DNA of 64,000 nucleotides from Verrucomicrobia bacterium UBA3214 (GCA_002363575.1 DEWI01000155.1:3586-67585), one strand, 5' to 3'. Counted from the first letter of the stretch, positions 15,007 through 24,223 are shown. Notes: generated from the sequence alone by a model not told the origin. Program-made: numbers and translations.

Positions 15007-16388
15007 TCGTTGATCCCTGCGGCCGCCGCGCGGCCTTCGCCCATTGCCAATATCACCGTCGCCGCGCCGAGCACGATGTCGCCGCCGGCGAAGACGCCGG
15101 GCATCGTCGTCATGCGCGTCTTTTCGTCGATTATCACGTGCCCCTTGCGATCGACTTCTATTTCCGGGGTCGTCGCGGCGATAAGCGGGTTCGCGCCGGA
15201 GCCGACGGCGACAACGACCGTATCGACAGGGAATTCGAATTCGCTACCGGCGATCGCGACCGGGCTGCGGCGTCCGGAGGCGTCCGGCTCGCCAAGCTCG
15301 TACTTCAGGCATTCGATGGCGCGCACGCGATCTTGTTCGTCGCCGAGGATGCGCTTCGCATTCTCGAGCGTATGGAAGACTACGCCTTCCTCCTTGGCGT
15401 GGTGGACTTCCTCGATACGCGCAGGCATTTCCTTCTCGCTGCGCCTGTAGATGAGATGCACTTCGTCCGCGCCGAGGCGGAGGGCCATTCTCGCGGCGTC
15501 CATGGCGACATTGCCGCCGCCGAGGACGGCGACTTTCTTTCCATGCCAAAAGGGCGTCGCGGCCTTGTCTTCTATATAGGCCTTCATGAGGTTGGCGCGG
15601 GTGAGATATTCGTTCGCGGAGAATACGCCAATCAGATTTTCGCCTTCGATACCCATGAACTTGGGCAGGCCGGCGCCGGTGCCGACGAATATCGCGTCGA
15701 ATTCCTTCTTCAAATCGGAAAGCTTGCGCGTCTTGCCGACGACGAAATCGGTGACTACTTTCACGCCCATCGCCTTCAAGCCGTCGATCTCCTTCTCGAC
15801 GATTCTCTTGGGCAGGCGGAACTCCGGAATGCCATAGACCAGCACGCCGCCGGTCTTGTGGAAGGCTTCGAACATCGTGACGGCATGGCCGGCGCGCGCG
15901 CAGTCCGCCGCGCATGTCACAGAAGCAGGGCCGGAGCCGATCACGGCGACTTTTTTGCCCGTCGGCGCGGCGCACGCCGTCTTCTCCGGCTCGACGTTGT
16001 CCGCGCAGAAGCGCTCGACGCGGCCGATCGCCACTGCTTTCGAGACGTCCTTCAGCATCTTCCCGACGGTGCAGAATTTCTGGCACTGGCGCTCCTGCGG
16101 GCAGACGCGCCCGCAGACCGCGGGAAGAAGCGAAGACGTGCGGATTACGCCAAGCGCATCCTTGAAATCTCCCTTCGCCGCCGCTGCGAGGAAGGCGGGT
16201 ATGTCGATCTTGACGGGGCAACCCTGCACGCAGGGCTTGGCGGGGCAGTTCAGGCAACGCGAAGCCTCGGCCTTCGCCATTTCCGCAGTGTAGCCAAGCG
16301 CGACTTCATCCATGTTGTGCGCGCGCACCTGCGGTTCCTGTTGCGGCATTTCCTGTGGCGGAATAGCCAATCTTTCTTTCGGTGTCAT
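14988..16388 (-). CDS. nfnB: NADPH-dependent glutamate synthase small-subunit-type oxidoreductase (NfnB)
   Basis: The 466-residue flavoprotein has two N-terminal [4Fe-4S] cysteine clusters (CLNCPAKPCVQGCP near 45-58 and CGRVCPQERQCQKFC near 92-106), an FAD-binding GSGPASVTCA motif (canonical GSGPAGLT, so the second glycine-rich position is Ser) and an NAD(P)-binding GGGNVAMDAARMALRLGA motif. It matches GltD/SudA/NfnB. With no large GltB subunit nearby and an NfnA/SudB-type reductase just upstream, it is best read as NfnB of the electron-bifurcating NADH-dependent ferredoxin:NADP+ oxidoreductase. A SudAB-type role cannot be excluded. Confidence 0.85.
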   Translation of the reverse strand: MTPKERLAIPPQEMPQQEPQVRAHNMDEVALGYTAEMAKAEASRCLNCPAKPCVQGCPVKIDIPAFLAAAAKGDFKDALGVIRTSSLLPAVCGRVCPQERQCQKFCTVGKMLKDVSKAVAIGRVERFCADNVEPEKTACAAPTGKKVAVIGSGPASVTCAADCARAGHAVTMFEAFHKTGGVLVYGIPEFRLPKRIVEKEIDGLKAMGVKVVTDFVVGKTRKLSDLKKEFDAIFVGTGAGLPKFMGIEGENLIGVFSANEYLTRANLMKAYIEDKAATPFWHGKKVAVLGGGNVAMDAARMALRLGADEVHLIYRRSEKEMPARIEEVHHAKEEGVVFHTLENAKRILGDEQDRVRAIECLKYELGEPDASGRRSPVAIAGSEFEFPVDTVVVAVGSGANPLIAATTPEIEVDRKGHVIIDEKTRMTTMPGVFAGGDIVLGAATVILAMGEGRAAAAGINEWLKNS

Positions 16389-16509
16389 TGGTTTGGTGAA
16401 TGTAGATTGCCAGATTGTTTTTCCATGCGGTCCGCTTGCGCATCCGCCGCGCCGCCCGCGCCGGAATCTTCCCGGACGGCGCGGAAAGGCGAGCGCATCG
16501 CGTTTCGCG

Positions 16510-17358
16510 TCAGCCGAAGAGTCCGCTGCGGCATTTATGGTCGGCCTCTTCCTTGCGGAACGTGCCGAGGCGCTTTATGAAGTTGTCGAAATCCACGGCG
16601 TGCGCATCGAACTCCGGGCCATCGACGCAGACGAATTTCGTCTCGCCGCCGACGGTGACGCGGCAGCCTCCGCACATTCCCGTGCCGTCGATCATTATGG
16701 AATTGAGCGAGGCGATCGTCTTGACGCCATACGGCTTCGTGGCAAGCGCCGCGAATTTCATCATCACCGGCGGCCCGACGACGACGACTTCGTCCGGTGC
16801 GGGCGACATCTCGCAAAATTCTTTCAGCGGCTCGGTGACAAGCCCCTTGCGGCCGTACGAATCATCGTCCGTCACGATAGTCACGTCGTCGGCGGCGCGC
16901 CGCATCTCGTCTTCCATTATTATCAGCTCTTTCGTGCGCGCGCCCATGATGACGCTGACGCGGTTGCCCGCCGCCTTGAAAGCCTGCGCGATCGGATGCG
17001 CGGGAGCGACGCCGATGCCGCCGCCGACGACGACCACCCAGCCTTTGCGCCCGGCGTTCGAGTAGTCGGTAATATGCGTTGGCTTGCCGAGCGGGCCGAC
17101 GAGATCGGCGATGCAGTCGCCCTCGTTCTTCAGCGAAAGCTCTTTCGTCGAAGCCCCGACGGTCTGGAAGATTATGTCGATCGTGCCGGCGGCGGGATCC
17201 GCGTCTGCGATCGTCAGGGGGATGCGCTCGCTCCATTCTTCGCTCGTGCGCAGAATGATGAACTGCCCCGCGAGTCTTTCACGAGCGATGAGCGGCGCTT
17301 CCAGCGTCATGCGCCATACGTTTTCCGACAGGCGCGTTTTCTTCAGTATCTTGGTCAT
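16510..17358 (-). CDS. nfnA: Ferredoxin-NADP reductase subunit alpha (NfnA/SudB type)
   Basis: The 282-residue protein has an FAD domain (about 1-95; RIPLTIADAD), an NAD-binding domain (about 105-215; VVVVGGGIGVAPAHPIAQ) and a C-terminal cysteine motif GTGMCGGCRVTVGGETKFVC that binds a [2Fe-2S] cluster, as in NfnA and dihydroorotate dehydrogenase electron-transfer subunits. Together with the following nfnB (121-base gap) it should form the Nfn complex, which couples NADPH, NADH and ferredoxin pools by flavin-based electron bifurcation. This suggests an anaerobic, fermentative host. TAATAATAG just upstream of the ATG may be a weak -10. Confidence 0.85.
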   Translation of the reverse strand: MTKILKKTRLSENVWRMTLEAPLIARERLAGQFIILRTSEEWSERIPLTIADADPAAGTIDIIFQTVGASTKELSLKNEGDCIADLVGPLGKPTHITDYSNAGRKGWVVVVGGGIGVAPAHPIAQAFKAAGNRVSVIMGARTKELIIMEDEMRRAADDVTIVTDDDSYGRKGLVTEPLKEFCEMSPAPDEVVVVGPPVMMKFAALATKPYGVKTIASLNSIMIDGTGMCGGCRVTVGGETKFVCVDGPEFDAHAVDFDNFIKRLGTFRKEEADHKCRSGLFG

Positions 17359-17417
17359 GTACTATTATTATTGATCTTGTGGCGAAGTTGGTGTGGAAGG
17401 GGAATGGTTTCGCGCGC

Positions 17418-19331
17418 TCACGCGGCGTCCCCGGCTCCGCCGGGCCGCAGCATTCCGCGCTGGCGTAAGAGCGCGCCGATTTCCGGAGGGCGGTTGCGGA
17501 AGCGTTTGAAGATTTCGTAGGCGTCTTCGCTGCCGCCGAGCGCGAGAATCGTCTCGCGGTATCTTGCGCCCGTGCGGCGCAGCGCCTCGTCGTCGGCGAG
17601 GCCGGCGTCTTCAAACGCCCCGTAGGCGTCCGCGCTCATTACTTCCGACCACTTGTAGCCGTAGTATCCGGCGGCGTAGCCGCCTGCGAAGATGTGCGTG
17701 AAGGAGTTCAGGAATATATCGCCTTCCACCATCGGCATGCCGAAGTGCCGGAAGACTTCCGTCTTCAGCGCGTCGGGAGTCTGCGCGGCGGGGTCGTATC
17801 CGGCGGCGTGCAGCAGCATGTCGGATTTCGCAAGCGCGAGCTGGCGGCGGCATGCCGAGGCCGCGCGGAAGTTCTTTGCGGCGAGGACGCGCTTTTTTAG
17901 TTCGGCGGGCAGCTCGATTCCCGTGCGGTCGTCGAGGCACCAGTTTTCCATGAACTGCGAAGCGAGTTCGACGGCATCCCACTCCACGAGATTTATGCCC
18001 GCGGCGTCTTCTTCCTGAACGCGCGTGAGCATGCATTGCAGCGCATGGCCGAATTCGTGGAAGAGCGTCTCGACTTCGCGGAACGGCATGAAGCATTTGC
18101 CGTTCTCGTCCGGCGTGGGCAGATTGAGCACGACGAGCGCGAGGGGAAGTTCGCCGCGCTGGATGTTGCGGTTGCGGAATTCGTTCATCCACGCGCCGCC
18201 GCGCTTTAGTCCGTTGCGGACGTACGGATCGATGTAGAAATGCGCGATAGTCTCGCCAAGCTCGACGATGCGGAAGAAGCGGACGCTCTCGTGCCAGGTC
18301 TCCGGCATTTCGTCTCCCGTCAGCTCTTCCACGTCGATATCGAAGAGCGTCTTCGCTATGCGGAAAAGCCCCGCGAGAGTCTGCTCGAATTCGAAGTGCT
18401 TCTTCAAATCCTCTTCGCTGTATGCGTAACGCTGCTCGCGCAGACGCTCGGCGAAAAACGCGAAATCCCACGGCGCCGGCTTAGCTATGCCGGCGGCGGC
18501 GGCGCATTCGGCGAGCGCGGCGTCTTCATCGGCCGCGATGGGCGCGGTGGCGGCGTCGAGCGCGTCGATCATCTCGAATACCGCGGCGACGGAAGGAGCG
18601 CATTTCGTTGCGAGCGAGAGCTTCGCGTAGTCGTCATAGCCGAGAAGCGCGGCAAGCTCGCGGCGCAGCGCGAGGATTTCCGCGATTCGCGGAGTGTTGG
18701 AAGGCGCGCGCGTCGCGCGCGCGCGGCAGAGTTTTTCGCGGACTTCGCGATCGGCGCAGTGCTTCATCGTCTGCGGGTAGTTCGCGTCGTCGATCGTGTA
18801 GGTCTTGCCGTCCTTTTCGAGCTTGAACGCTTCGGTGGCGTCGAGGACGGCGTTGGAGAATTCCGTCGCCAGGCCGGCGAGGCGCGCCTGGATTTCATTG
18901 AAGCGCTTCTTCGCTTCTCCTTCGAGCGCGACGCCGGAGAGTTCGGCGGCTTCCACGGTTTTCTCGAGGATTCTGCGGCGCACCGGGTTCGTCTCGGCCG
19001 GGAGGATGCGCTTGGCCGCTTCGTAGAGCGCGTGGGACTGCCCGACGCGCAGCGAGAACGCCACGATCGCCGGCTGGAAATCCTCTTCGACTTTGCGCCA
19101 CGCGTCGGAATTCATCACTCCGAGCATGTGCGAGATTTCCCCCCACTTGCGCCAAAGCTCGCGCGTCGCATCGTCCAGACGCCATACGAGATCTTCGAAG
19201 GCGGCGACGCGCGAAGGATCGGCGGCGTCGGCCTCGAGCGCGGCGACGGCGAGTTCGGCGTTTTCGAGGAGTTTGGGCAGTTCGGATGCCGCGGCATCTG
19301 GCGTGAGCGCGCGCCACTTCGGGAAGTTCAT
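17418..19331 (-). CDS. prlC: M3-family oligopeptidase (oligopeptidase A-like)
   Basis: The 637-residue zinc metallopeptidase of the thimet family (M3A) degrades short peptides, including signal peptides, in the cytoplasm. The zinc site HEFGH is at residues 425-429, with the third ligand expected in NLVEWDAVELASQFMENW about 25 residues later. The C-terminal HIFAGGYAAGYYGYKWSEVM block is highly conserved in M3 enzymes. Length (usual 650-690) is close to the family norm. No signal peptide. It is separated by 54 bases from argF upstream and has no clear ribosome site; the ATG is chosen from the family-like N-terminus (NFPKWRALTPD). Confidence 0.92.
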   Translation of the reverse strand: MNFPKWRALTPDAAASELPKLLENAELAVAALEADAADPSRVAAFEDLVWRLDDATRELWRKWGEISHMLGVMNSDAWRKVEEDFQPAIVAFSLRVGQSHALYEAAKRILPAETNPVRRRILEKTVEAAELSGVALEGEAKKRFNEIQARLAGLATEFSNAVLDATEAFKLEKDGKTYTIDDANYPQTMKHCADREVREKLCRARATRAPSNTPRIAEILALRRELAALLGYDDYAKLSLATKCAPSVAAVFEMIDALDAATAPIAADEDAALAECAAAAGIAKPAPWDFAFFAERLREQRYAYSEEDLKKHFEFEQTLAGLFRIAKTLFDIDVEELTGDEMPETWHESVRFFRIVELGETIAHFYIDPYVRNGLKRGGAWMNEFRNRNIQRGELPLALVVLNLPTPDENGKCFMPFREVETLFHEFGHALQCMLTRVQEEDAAGINLVEWDAVELASQFMENWCLDDRTGIELPAELKKRVLAAKNFRAASACRRQLALAKSDMLLHAAGYDPAAQTPDALKTEVFRHFGMPMVEGDIFLNSFTHIFAGGYAAGYYGYKWSEVMSADAYGAFEDAGLADDEALRRTGARYRETILALGGSEDAYEIFKRFRNRPPEIGALLRQRGMLRPGGAGDAA

Positions 19332-19385
19332 GTGTTTCGCTGGTCTTGTGGATGGTTGATGCTTGTCTTTCGCAGGCGCGCGCCC

Positions 19386-20390
19386 TCAGACGGCGCTCCT
19401 GTCGCAAAGCGCGGAGACGAAAAGCGCTTTGATCGTGTGCATGCGGTTTTCCGATTCGTCGAAGACTTTCGAATACTTCGATTCGAATACTTCGTCGGTG
19501 ACTTCGAGCGCGCCCGTCTGCTTCGTTACTTCCGTGTTGAAGTCGTGGAACGCAGGCAGGCAGTGCAGGAACATCAGCCTGCCGTTCAGATTCCCCGTCG
19601 CCGCCATCAAATCCATATTGATCTGGTAGGGCCTGAGAAGGGCGATGCGCTCGGCCGTCTTCGCTTCTTCTCCCATCGAAACCCACACGTCCGTGTAGAG
19701 CACGTTCGCGCCTTTCACGCCCGTCTTCGCGTCGGAGAAGACGCGGATATCGACGCCGTTGCGCTTTGCCACGGCTTCCGCCTCGGCGAGGATGGCTTCA
19801 TCCGGCCAGAGTTCGCGCGGCGCGCAGCATACATAGCGAATGCCCGCCTTCGCGCAACCCATCATCAGCGAATTTGCGACGTTGTTGCGTCCGTCGCCGA
19901 CGTAGGCGACGGTGCAATCGTCGAGCGAGCCGAAAGTCTCCTTGACGGTGAGCAGGTCGGCGAGGATCTGCGTAGGGTGGTAGTCGTCCGTCAAGCCGTT
20001 CCAGACGGGCACGCCGGAATATTCCGCTAGCTCTTCGCAGGTGCGCTGCGCGAAGCCGCGGAACAGTATGCCGTCGTAGATTCGGCCAAGCACGCGGGCG
20101 GTGTCCTTGACGCTTTCCTTCTTCCCGAAGTGTATGTCCGGGCGCGTGAGATATTCAGCGCCGCCGCCTTCGTCGCGCGCCGCGATGATGGATGAATTGC
20201 GCGTGCGCGTGGACGACTTTTCGAAGATGAGCGCGATGTTCTTGCGGAGCAGGAGATTGCCGCGCACGCCTGCGGCGCGGCGCGCCTTGAGCTGCCCTGC
20301 GAGATTGACGAGATCTAGCATCTCTTCGTCGGTGAACGACGCAAGGCGCATGAGGCTCCTGCCCCTGAGGCTGTCCATCCATTCCAGCAT
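19386..20390 (-). CDS. argF: Ornithine carbamoyltransferase
   Basis: The 334-residue enzyme forms citrulline from ornithine and carbamoyl phosphate, the sixth step of arginine synthesis. Diagnostic motifs: the carbamoyl-phosphate loop SSTRTRNSS near residues 56-64 (canonical STRTR), the ornithine region around GLTDDYHPTQILADLLT, and HCLPAFHD near 274-281 with the reactive cysteine. The start at 20390 has AAAGGACGGAAAAG upstream. Its promoter is at 20593-20601, which gives an unusually long leader of about 195 bases. argG is at 37.9 kb, so the arginine genes are scattered. It could serve anabolism or the arginine deiminase route; no arcA is seen. Confidence 0.93.
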   Translation of the reverse strand: MLEWMDSLRGRSLMRLASFTDEEMLDLVNLAGQLKARRAAGVRGNLLLRKNIALIFEKSSTRTRNSSIIAARDEGGGAEYLTRPDIHFGKKESVKDTARVLGRIYDGILFRGFAQRTCEELAEYSGVPVWNGLTDDYHPTQILADLLTVKETFGSLDDCTVAYVGDGRNNVANSLMMGCAKAGIRYVCCAPRELWPDEAILAEAEAVAKRNGVDIRVFSDAKTGVKGANVLYTDVWVSMGEEAKTAERIALLRPYQINMDLMAATGNLNGRLMFLHCLPAFHDFNTEVTKQTGALEVTDEVFESKYSKVFDESENRMHTIKALFVSALCDRSAV

Positions 20391-20706
20391 TGTCTTTTCC
20401 GTCCTTTCGCTTTATGCAAACCGGGAAACCGCAGAAATCCATTCGCAATCCGGCGTCTGCGCGGCGTCGCGTACAATCGCAATCGTTTCCAGATAGTACG
20501 AGCCTTGCCGCCGTGGCGGTTTTCACGCCGTTCGCGCGTTGCCTTTTGCCTTGTTTCTGCCGTAAACCGAAGTCGTGTCTATTGATTAGAATATTATACC
20601 ATATTTCGCCGCGGCCACGCCCCGGCATGAATGATTCATTTACGCGCCGGAAATTGCAAAATCGAGCGTCCGGCGGCGTTGAAGGCGGGCAGGCGCCGCG
20701 CTCTGC
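20391..20706 (-). other. Gene-free stretch: argF leader and promoter
   Basis: About 195 bases separate the predicted start of transcription (near 20586) from the argF ATG. The leader contains a small CCGCC/GGCGG hairpin and several GCG-rich segments. No small gene with a ribosome site and no riboswitch that I recognise is visible. The ~105 bases beyond the promoter lie between it and the end of the GHL10 gene. Confidence 0.5.
20593..20601 (-). promoter_or_regulatory. Extended -10 promoter of argF
   Basis: TG-G-TATAAT on the minus strand (20601-20593) sits within CGAAATATGGTATAATATTC, a 20-base block identical to the purF promoter region at 57 kb. There is no -35 match. It gives a leader of about 195 bases before argF. 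Confidence 0.7.
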
Positions 20707-22329
20707 CTACCACGCGCCCATCGTGAGATACGGGAGGATGAGCGTCTGCAATGTGACGTCGAGATCGAAAAGCGCGACGCCGGCGAGCCCGTACTTGCGC
20801 GCGAGCATCGCCTGCTCGATGACCTGGCGGGCATCCAGGCGCGATTCGTTGGCGGTCACGCCTATCCCTGCGATCGTCCTGCGCGCGCGCGTCTTTTTCG
20901 ACGCATGCTGTTCGAGGAAGGATGTGTAGAGGGCGGTGTTTTCCGTGTAGTCCATTGGGACGGCGAAATCGATCAGATTGAGGTCTATCCAGCTTTGCCA
21001 GTCCTGACCGACCGACGCGATGCAGACAGGGTATTTCCCCAGCACTGCGGCGGTGAGCCATTTCGGCTTCTTCACGTGCCTGCGGACGGAGGCGACGAAT
21101 TTCGTTATCGTCGCGGCGGCGTCTTTCGGCTTGGCGGCGCGTTCGTACCATCTGACGAAGTCGAGATGTATGCCATCGACTTTGTAGCGCGCGGTTATTT
21201 CGTCGATCGCCTTCAGCAGATGCTCGCGAACGGCGGGATTGGATGGATCGAGATATTCGGTGAGCGCGCCATCGCGCGCCTTCAAGCGCCACCCGAGCTT
21301 TTCGAAGTTTTTCAAGCGTTCGGGAGTCGCGCGCGTGGCGGTGAAGCAGAGTATCCAGGCGTGCACTCTTATGCCTGTCCCCTTGGCGGCGGCGAGACAC
21401 GCCTTGAGCTGGTCGCCCTCTTCTTCGAAGGTGCGCGAGCGCGGCAGTACGTCGGATGGATAGTGCGCGAAGCCGGCCCCTGCCACATTGACGAAGAGGT
21501 CGGTGATCTTGCCGGCTTTCAAGACCGCGAAAGTGCGCTTCCAGTCTCCCGGATAAAGCCCGCATCCCGAATGATCCCAGACGGCATGGATTTCGCCGGG
21601 TTTCGGAGTTTGCGCGAGCGCGTACTTCGCGAGCGCCGCGCGCTTCGTGGCGTCTCTGGCGTCGGCGGACGCCGCGTTCCAGAGCCGCGGATCGGCGTTG
21701 CCGGCGAGCGCGGCGAGCAGGCGCGCTTTGAGGGCTTCATCGCCGTCCGCGAGCAGAACGTGGGTCATCCAGAAGCCGGCGTCGGATGCGATCCATGCAG
21801 GCTCACCCGAGCCTTTGCCTTTGCGGTCCACCCAGCGCGCGATCGTCCGCGCACGCCCGGGAATCGGCCGCGAGCTTTGGAGGACGGTGGAAGTCTGGCG
21901 GATCGAGCGGGGAATCCCCGCAATGTTCGCGGCGGCCTTGAGGTCGAAATCCATTTTGCTCCATTGGCCCGGATACGCCGCCTTCTTGTACGCCACGACC
22001 TTTACGCCCATCATGGACGCGAGCGCCGGCGAGGACGAGTAGAAGACGACGAGCTTGCCGCCGCGCGCGCGAAACGCCTTGAGAGTCGCGAGTTCCGCGG
22101 CGTCGGGCTTGTCGAAGCCTACGAGGAATGCGATTTTCGCTCCTTCCAGAGCCTTGCCGAGTTCCGCGACGGGATGCGTCTTCGCCTCGATTCCCTGCTG
22201 GCCGAGCCAGCGCTGCGCGTGGCGCGCGAGCGACGTGTAGTATCCAGGATCGTGGGCGACCACCGGAACGGCGGCGGAGGCGCAGCACGCCAGCGCCGCC
22301 GTGAGGATCGACATTGCCGCTTTCTTCAT
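20707..22329 (-). CDS. Secreted glycosyl hydrolase-like 10 (GHL10/DUF187) family protein
   Basis: The 540-residue protein has a signal peptide (MKKAAMSILTAALACCASA, cleavage about 20). An N-terminal domain resembling a glutamine-amidotransferase-like or unknown alpha/beta fold (about 22-215) is followed by a TIM-barrel of the GHL10 family (about 235-535). HAWILCFTATRATPERLKNF, YLDPSNPAVREHLLKAI and VDGIHLDFVRWY match the core strands of GHL10, where the Asp in the last motif is likely catalytic or substrate-binding. Substrate unknown; members act on cell-wall or extracellular polysaccharides. It follows the secreted 204-residue protein by ten bases, so they form one operon. Confidence 0.8.
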   Translation of the reverse strand: MKKAAMSILTAALACCASAAVPVVAHDPGYYTSLARHAQRWLGQQGIEAKTHPVAELGKALEGAKIAFLVGFDKPDAAELATLKAFRARGGKLVVFYSSSPALASMMGVKVVAYKKAAYPGQWSKMDFDLKAAANIAGIPRSIRQTSTVLQSSRPIPGRARTIARWVDRKGKGSGEPAWIASDAGFWMTHVLLADGDEALKARLLAALAGNADPRLWNAASADARDATKRAALAKYALAQTPKPGEIHAVWDHSGCGLYPGDWKRTFAVLKAGKITDLFVNVAGAGFAHYPSDVLPRSRTFEEEGDQLKACLAAAKGTGIRVHAWILCFTATRATPERLKNFEKLGWRLKARDGALTEYLDPSNPAVREHLLKAIDEITARYKVDGIHLDFVRWYERAAKPKDAAATITKFVASVRRHVKKPKWLTAAVLGKYPVCIASVGQDWQSWIDLNLIDFAVPMDYTENTALYTSFLEQHASKKTRARRTIAGIGVTANESRLDARQVIEQAMLARKYGLAGVALFDLDVTLQTLILPYLTMGAW

Positions 22330-22339
22330 TGCCGCGATT

Positions 22340-22954
22340 TCACAATTCGACTTTCTGCTTCTTGCCTGCCGCCGTCCACTTTGAATTGGAAGGCTCGCAA
22401 ACGACTTTCACCGGCTTGCCGTCGTGGAGCGCGCGTACGATCACCCCCATTAGGCGCGTGCCCGACTTCGTGGAGTGCGTGCCGCCGCCTCCGCCGCCGC
22501 GCCTCCTGCGGCGCTGGAAAGTCTTTGTCGTTTCCGTCGTCTGCACGATCGTCGGCGAAGAGAAGGAGAATTTCTGCGTTGCCGGCAGGTCTTTGCGAAA
22601 TTCGTATTTGCCGATTTCGATGCGGCCGGCGATTTCATCCTTCGCGCCTTTGGCGCCGATGTCGCGCGTGATGAAATACGCTTCCACGGTTATTGCGATG
22701 GTCTCGTCGCCATGCGGTGTGCATCCGACTTTCCCTTCGTAGTCGTAGTCGGTTCGCTTCGTCTCGATCTCCGTTCGGGCGCGTCGCGTTTTCTTGCCGT
22801 CCGTCTTGGACTTGGAATTCGATGCATCCGGGCGCTCGACTTTGAGGCTGACGGACATGGGGGCGTCCGACGCGCGCGCCGGCGTCGCCGCGAAAGGCGC
22901 GAAGGCCGCGAAAATGGCCGCGCATAGCGCGATGGCTGTACTTGTGTGTTTCAT
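22340..22954 (-). CDS. Secreted hypothetical protein
   Basis: The 204-residue protein has a signal peptide (about 1-28, ending PARASDA), a lysine/serine-rich segment, a beta-rich middle (VEAYFITRDIGAKGAKDEIAG) and a low-complexity QRRRRRGGGGGGTH tract near residues 148-160. No recognised domain. The beta-strand pattern and small size suggest a periplasmic or envelope-attached sandwich. It is co-directional with the GHL10 gene (ten-base gap) and downstream of the KDPG aldolase gene. Confidence 0.6.
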   Translation of the reverse strand: MKHTSTAIALCAAIFAAFAPFAATPARASDAPMSVSLKVERPDASNSKSKTDGKKTRRARTEIETKRTDYDYEGKVGCTPHGDETIAITVEAYFITRDIGAKGAKDEIAGRIEIGKYEFRKDLPATQKFSFSSPTIVQTTETTKTFQRRRRRGGGGGGTHSTKSGTRLMGVIVRALHDGKPVKVVCEPSNSKWTAAGKKQKVEL

Positions 22955-23015
22955 GGCGGTGATTGCATTTTCTGGGTCGCGTGGTGTTCCGGCCGGCGGG
23001 CGGTTTCCCCTCCGG

Positions 23016-23648
23016 CTAGCGCGCCTTCAAGGCCGCGGCTTCGCTGGCGAGGCGCTCGATCGCCGCCCAGTCGCCTGCCGCCACGGCATCCTTCGGCGCG
23101 ATCCACGTGCCGCCGCAGCATATTATCTCCGGCACGGCGAGATAGTCGCGGACGTTCGCGGGCTTTACGCCGCCCGTCGGCATGAATTTCACCCCCGTCC
23201 AGCGGAATGCGCCAAGCAGATCCTTTATATATTTGACTCCGCCGGCGGATTCGGCGGGGAAAAATTTCACGAGCCGGCAGCCAAGCGAAAGCGCCTGCGA
23301 AAGTTCCGACGCCGTGGCGACGCCAGGACAGAACGGCATGCCTAGACGATTGGCGGCTTTGACGATTTCCGGGTCGAAGCCGGGCGCGACGCACGCTTGC
23401 GCGCCGGCCGCTTTCGCGGCGCAGAGCTGTTCGAGCGTAAGCACCGTCCCTGCGATAGTCGTCGCGCCTTCGACTTCGCGGTTGATTTTCGCGATCGCCT
23501 CCGCGGCGCAGGACGTGCGGAAAGTGATTTCGAGAACTGGCAGGCCGCCTTTGACGAGCGCGCGCGCGAGCGGCACGGCTTTCTCGATGTCTTCGATCAC
23601 GATGACAGGAATTATTCCCGCCGCCCCCAAAGTGTCAATCATGTCCAT
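23016..23648 (-). CDS. eda: 2-dehydro-3-deoxy-phosphogluconate (KDPG) aldolase
   Basis: The 210-residue class I aldolase cleaves KDPG (or KHG) to pyruvate and glyceraldehyde 3-phosphate, the last step of the Entner-Doudoroff and hexuronate routes. Key residues visible: E40 and R44 in LEITFRT, Schiff-base lysine K128 in RLVKFFPAE, and the phosphate-binding FMPTGGV. The start at 23648 is chosen for its AGGAG site and a family-like N-terminus (DMIDTLGAAGIIPVI); the frame is open upstream to 23729 but would add unrelated residues. It follows the second Exb locus by 37 bases. Confidence 0.92.
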   Translation of the reverse strand: MDMIDTLGAAGIIPVIVIEDIEKAVPLARALVKGGLPVLEITFRTSCAAEAIAKINREVEGATTIAGTVLTLEQLCAAKAAGAQACVAPGFDPEIVKAANRLGMPFCPGVATASELSQALSLGCRLVKFFPAESAGGVKYIKDLLGAFRWTGVKFMPTGGVKPANVRDYLAVPEIICCGGTWIAPKDAVAAGDWAAIERLASEAAALKAR

Positions 23649-23685
23649 TCCGATTTTCTCCTGTTTGCAAATCAAGCGCCGCGCG

Positions 23686-24159
23686 TCAGAGCGCCAGCAG
23701 GTCTTCGCGCGTGAAGGCGCAAGGCGCATTCGTCGCCGCGGGATCGGCGGCGATCTTCTCCGGCTTCGCGGCCGCCTGCGAATGCGGCAGCGGCGTGTAC
23801 GGGAAATCCACGTCGCCCTGCCTGACGACGCCGCGCCGTTCGCCGATTTGCGCGACGCATCCCGTTTCGCGGGGTATTGCGCCGAGCGAAAGATCGGCGC
23901 GCAGGGCGGACATGCCGTCGCGCGCGGTTTTTATCGAGGCGCGCGCCGCCTGCACTGCGGCGTCCGCTTGCTCGTCCGGAAGCGAAATGAACGCGCACGA
24001 GGCGCGCGCGCTTTCCGCCGGGGCTTCGCGCGCCTTGAAAGCTAGCGCGGCGTACGGGAACGCCGCCGCTATGCCGAGAGGCGCGGCGAGTACGAGCGCC
24101 AGCGAGTAGATTTCGTTGCGCAGATGGCGCTTCGGCTTGTATAGATGCGTTTCCGCCAT
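23686..24159 (-). CDS. Small membrane-anchored protein of the second Exb locus
   Basis: The 157-residue protein has a basic N-terminus (HLYKPKRHLRNEIYS), one transmembrane helix (about 19-40) and a periplasmic portion with an alanine-rich helix (DAAVQAARASIKTARDGMSALRADL) and a Pro/Ala-rich tail. This layout is that of a short TonB/TolA-like or accessory subunit. No TonB C-terminal domain is seen. It lies 64 bases after the ExbD-like gene in the same direction, so it may be the energy-transducing partner of this second motor. The identification rests on topology and position only. Confidence 0.55.
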   Translation of the reverse strand: MAETHLYKPKRHLRNEIYSLALVLAAPLGIAAAFPYAALAFKAREAPAESARASCAFISLPDEQADAAVQAARASIKTARDGMSALRADLSLGAIPRETGCVAQIGERRGVVRQGDVDFPYTPLPHSQAAAKPEKIAADPAATNAPCAFTREDLLAL

Positions 24160-24223
24160 GGTGGAAGGGGCGCCGGGGCCTGGCTTCGCAGAGTGCGCGA
24201 GCCGTTGCCGCCAGCCGTGGTTT

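Noticed and set aside
23649-23729. Longer N-terminus of KDPG aldolase
   Set aside because: The extra 27 residues are basic and unlike the family; AGGAG directly precedes the ATG at 23648.
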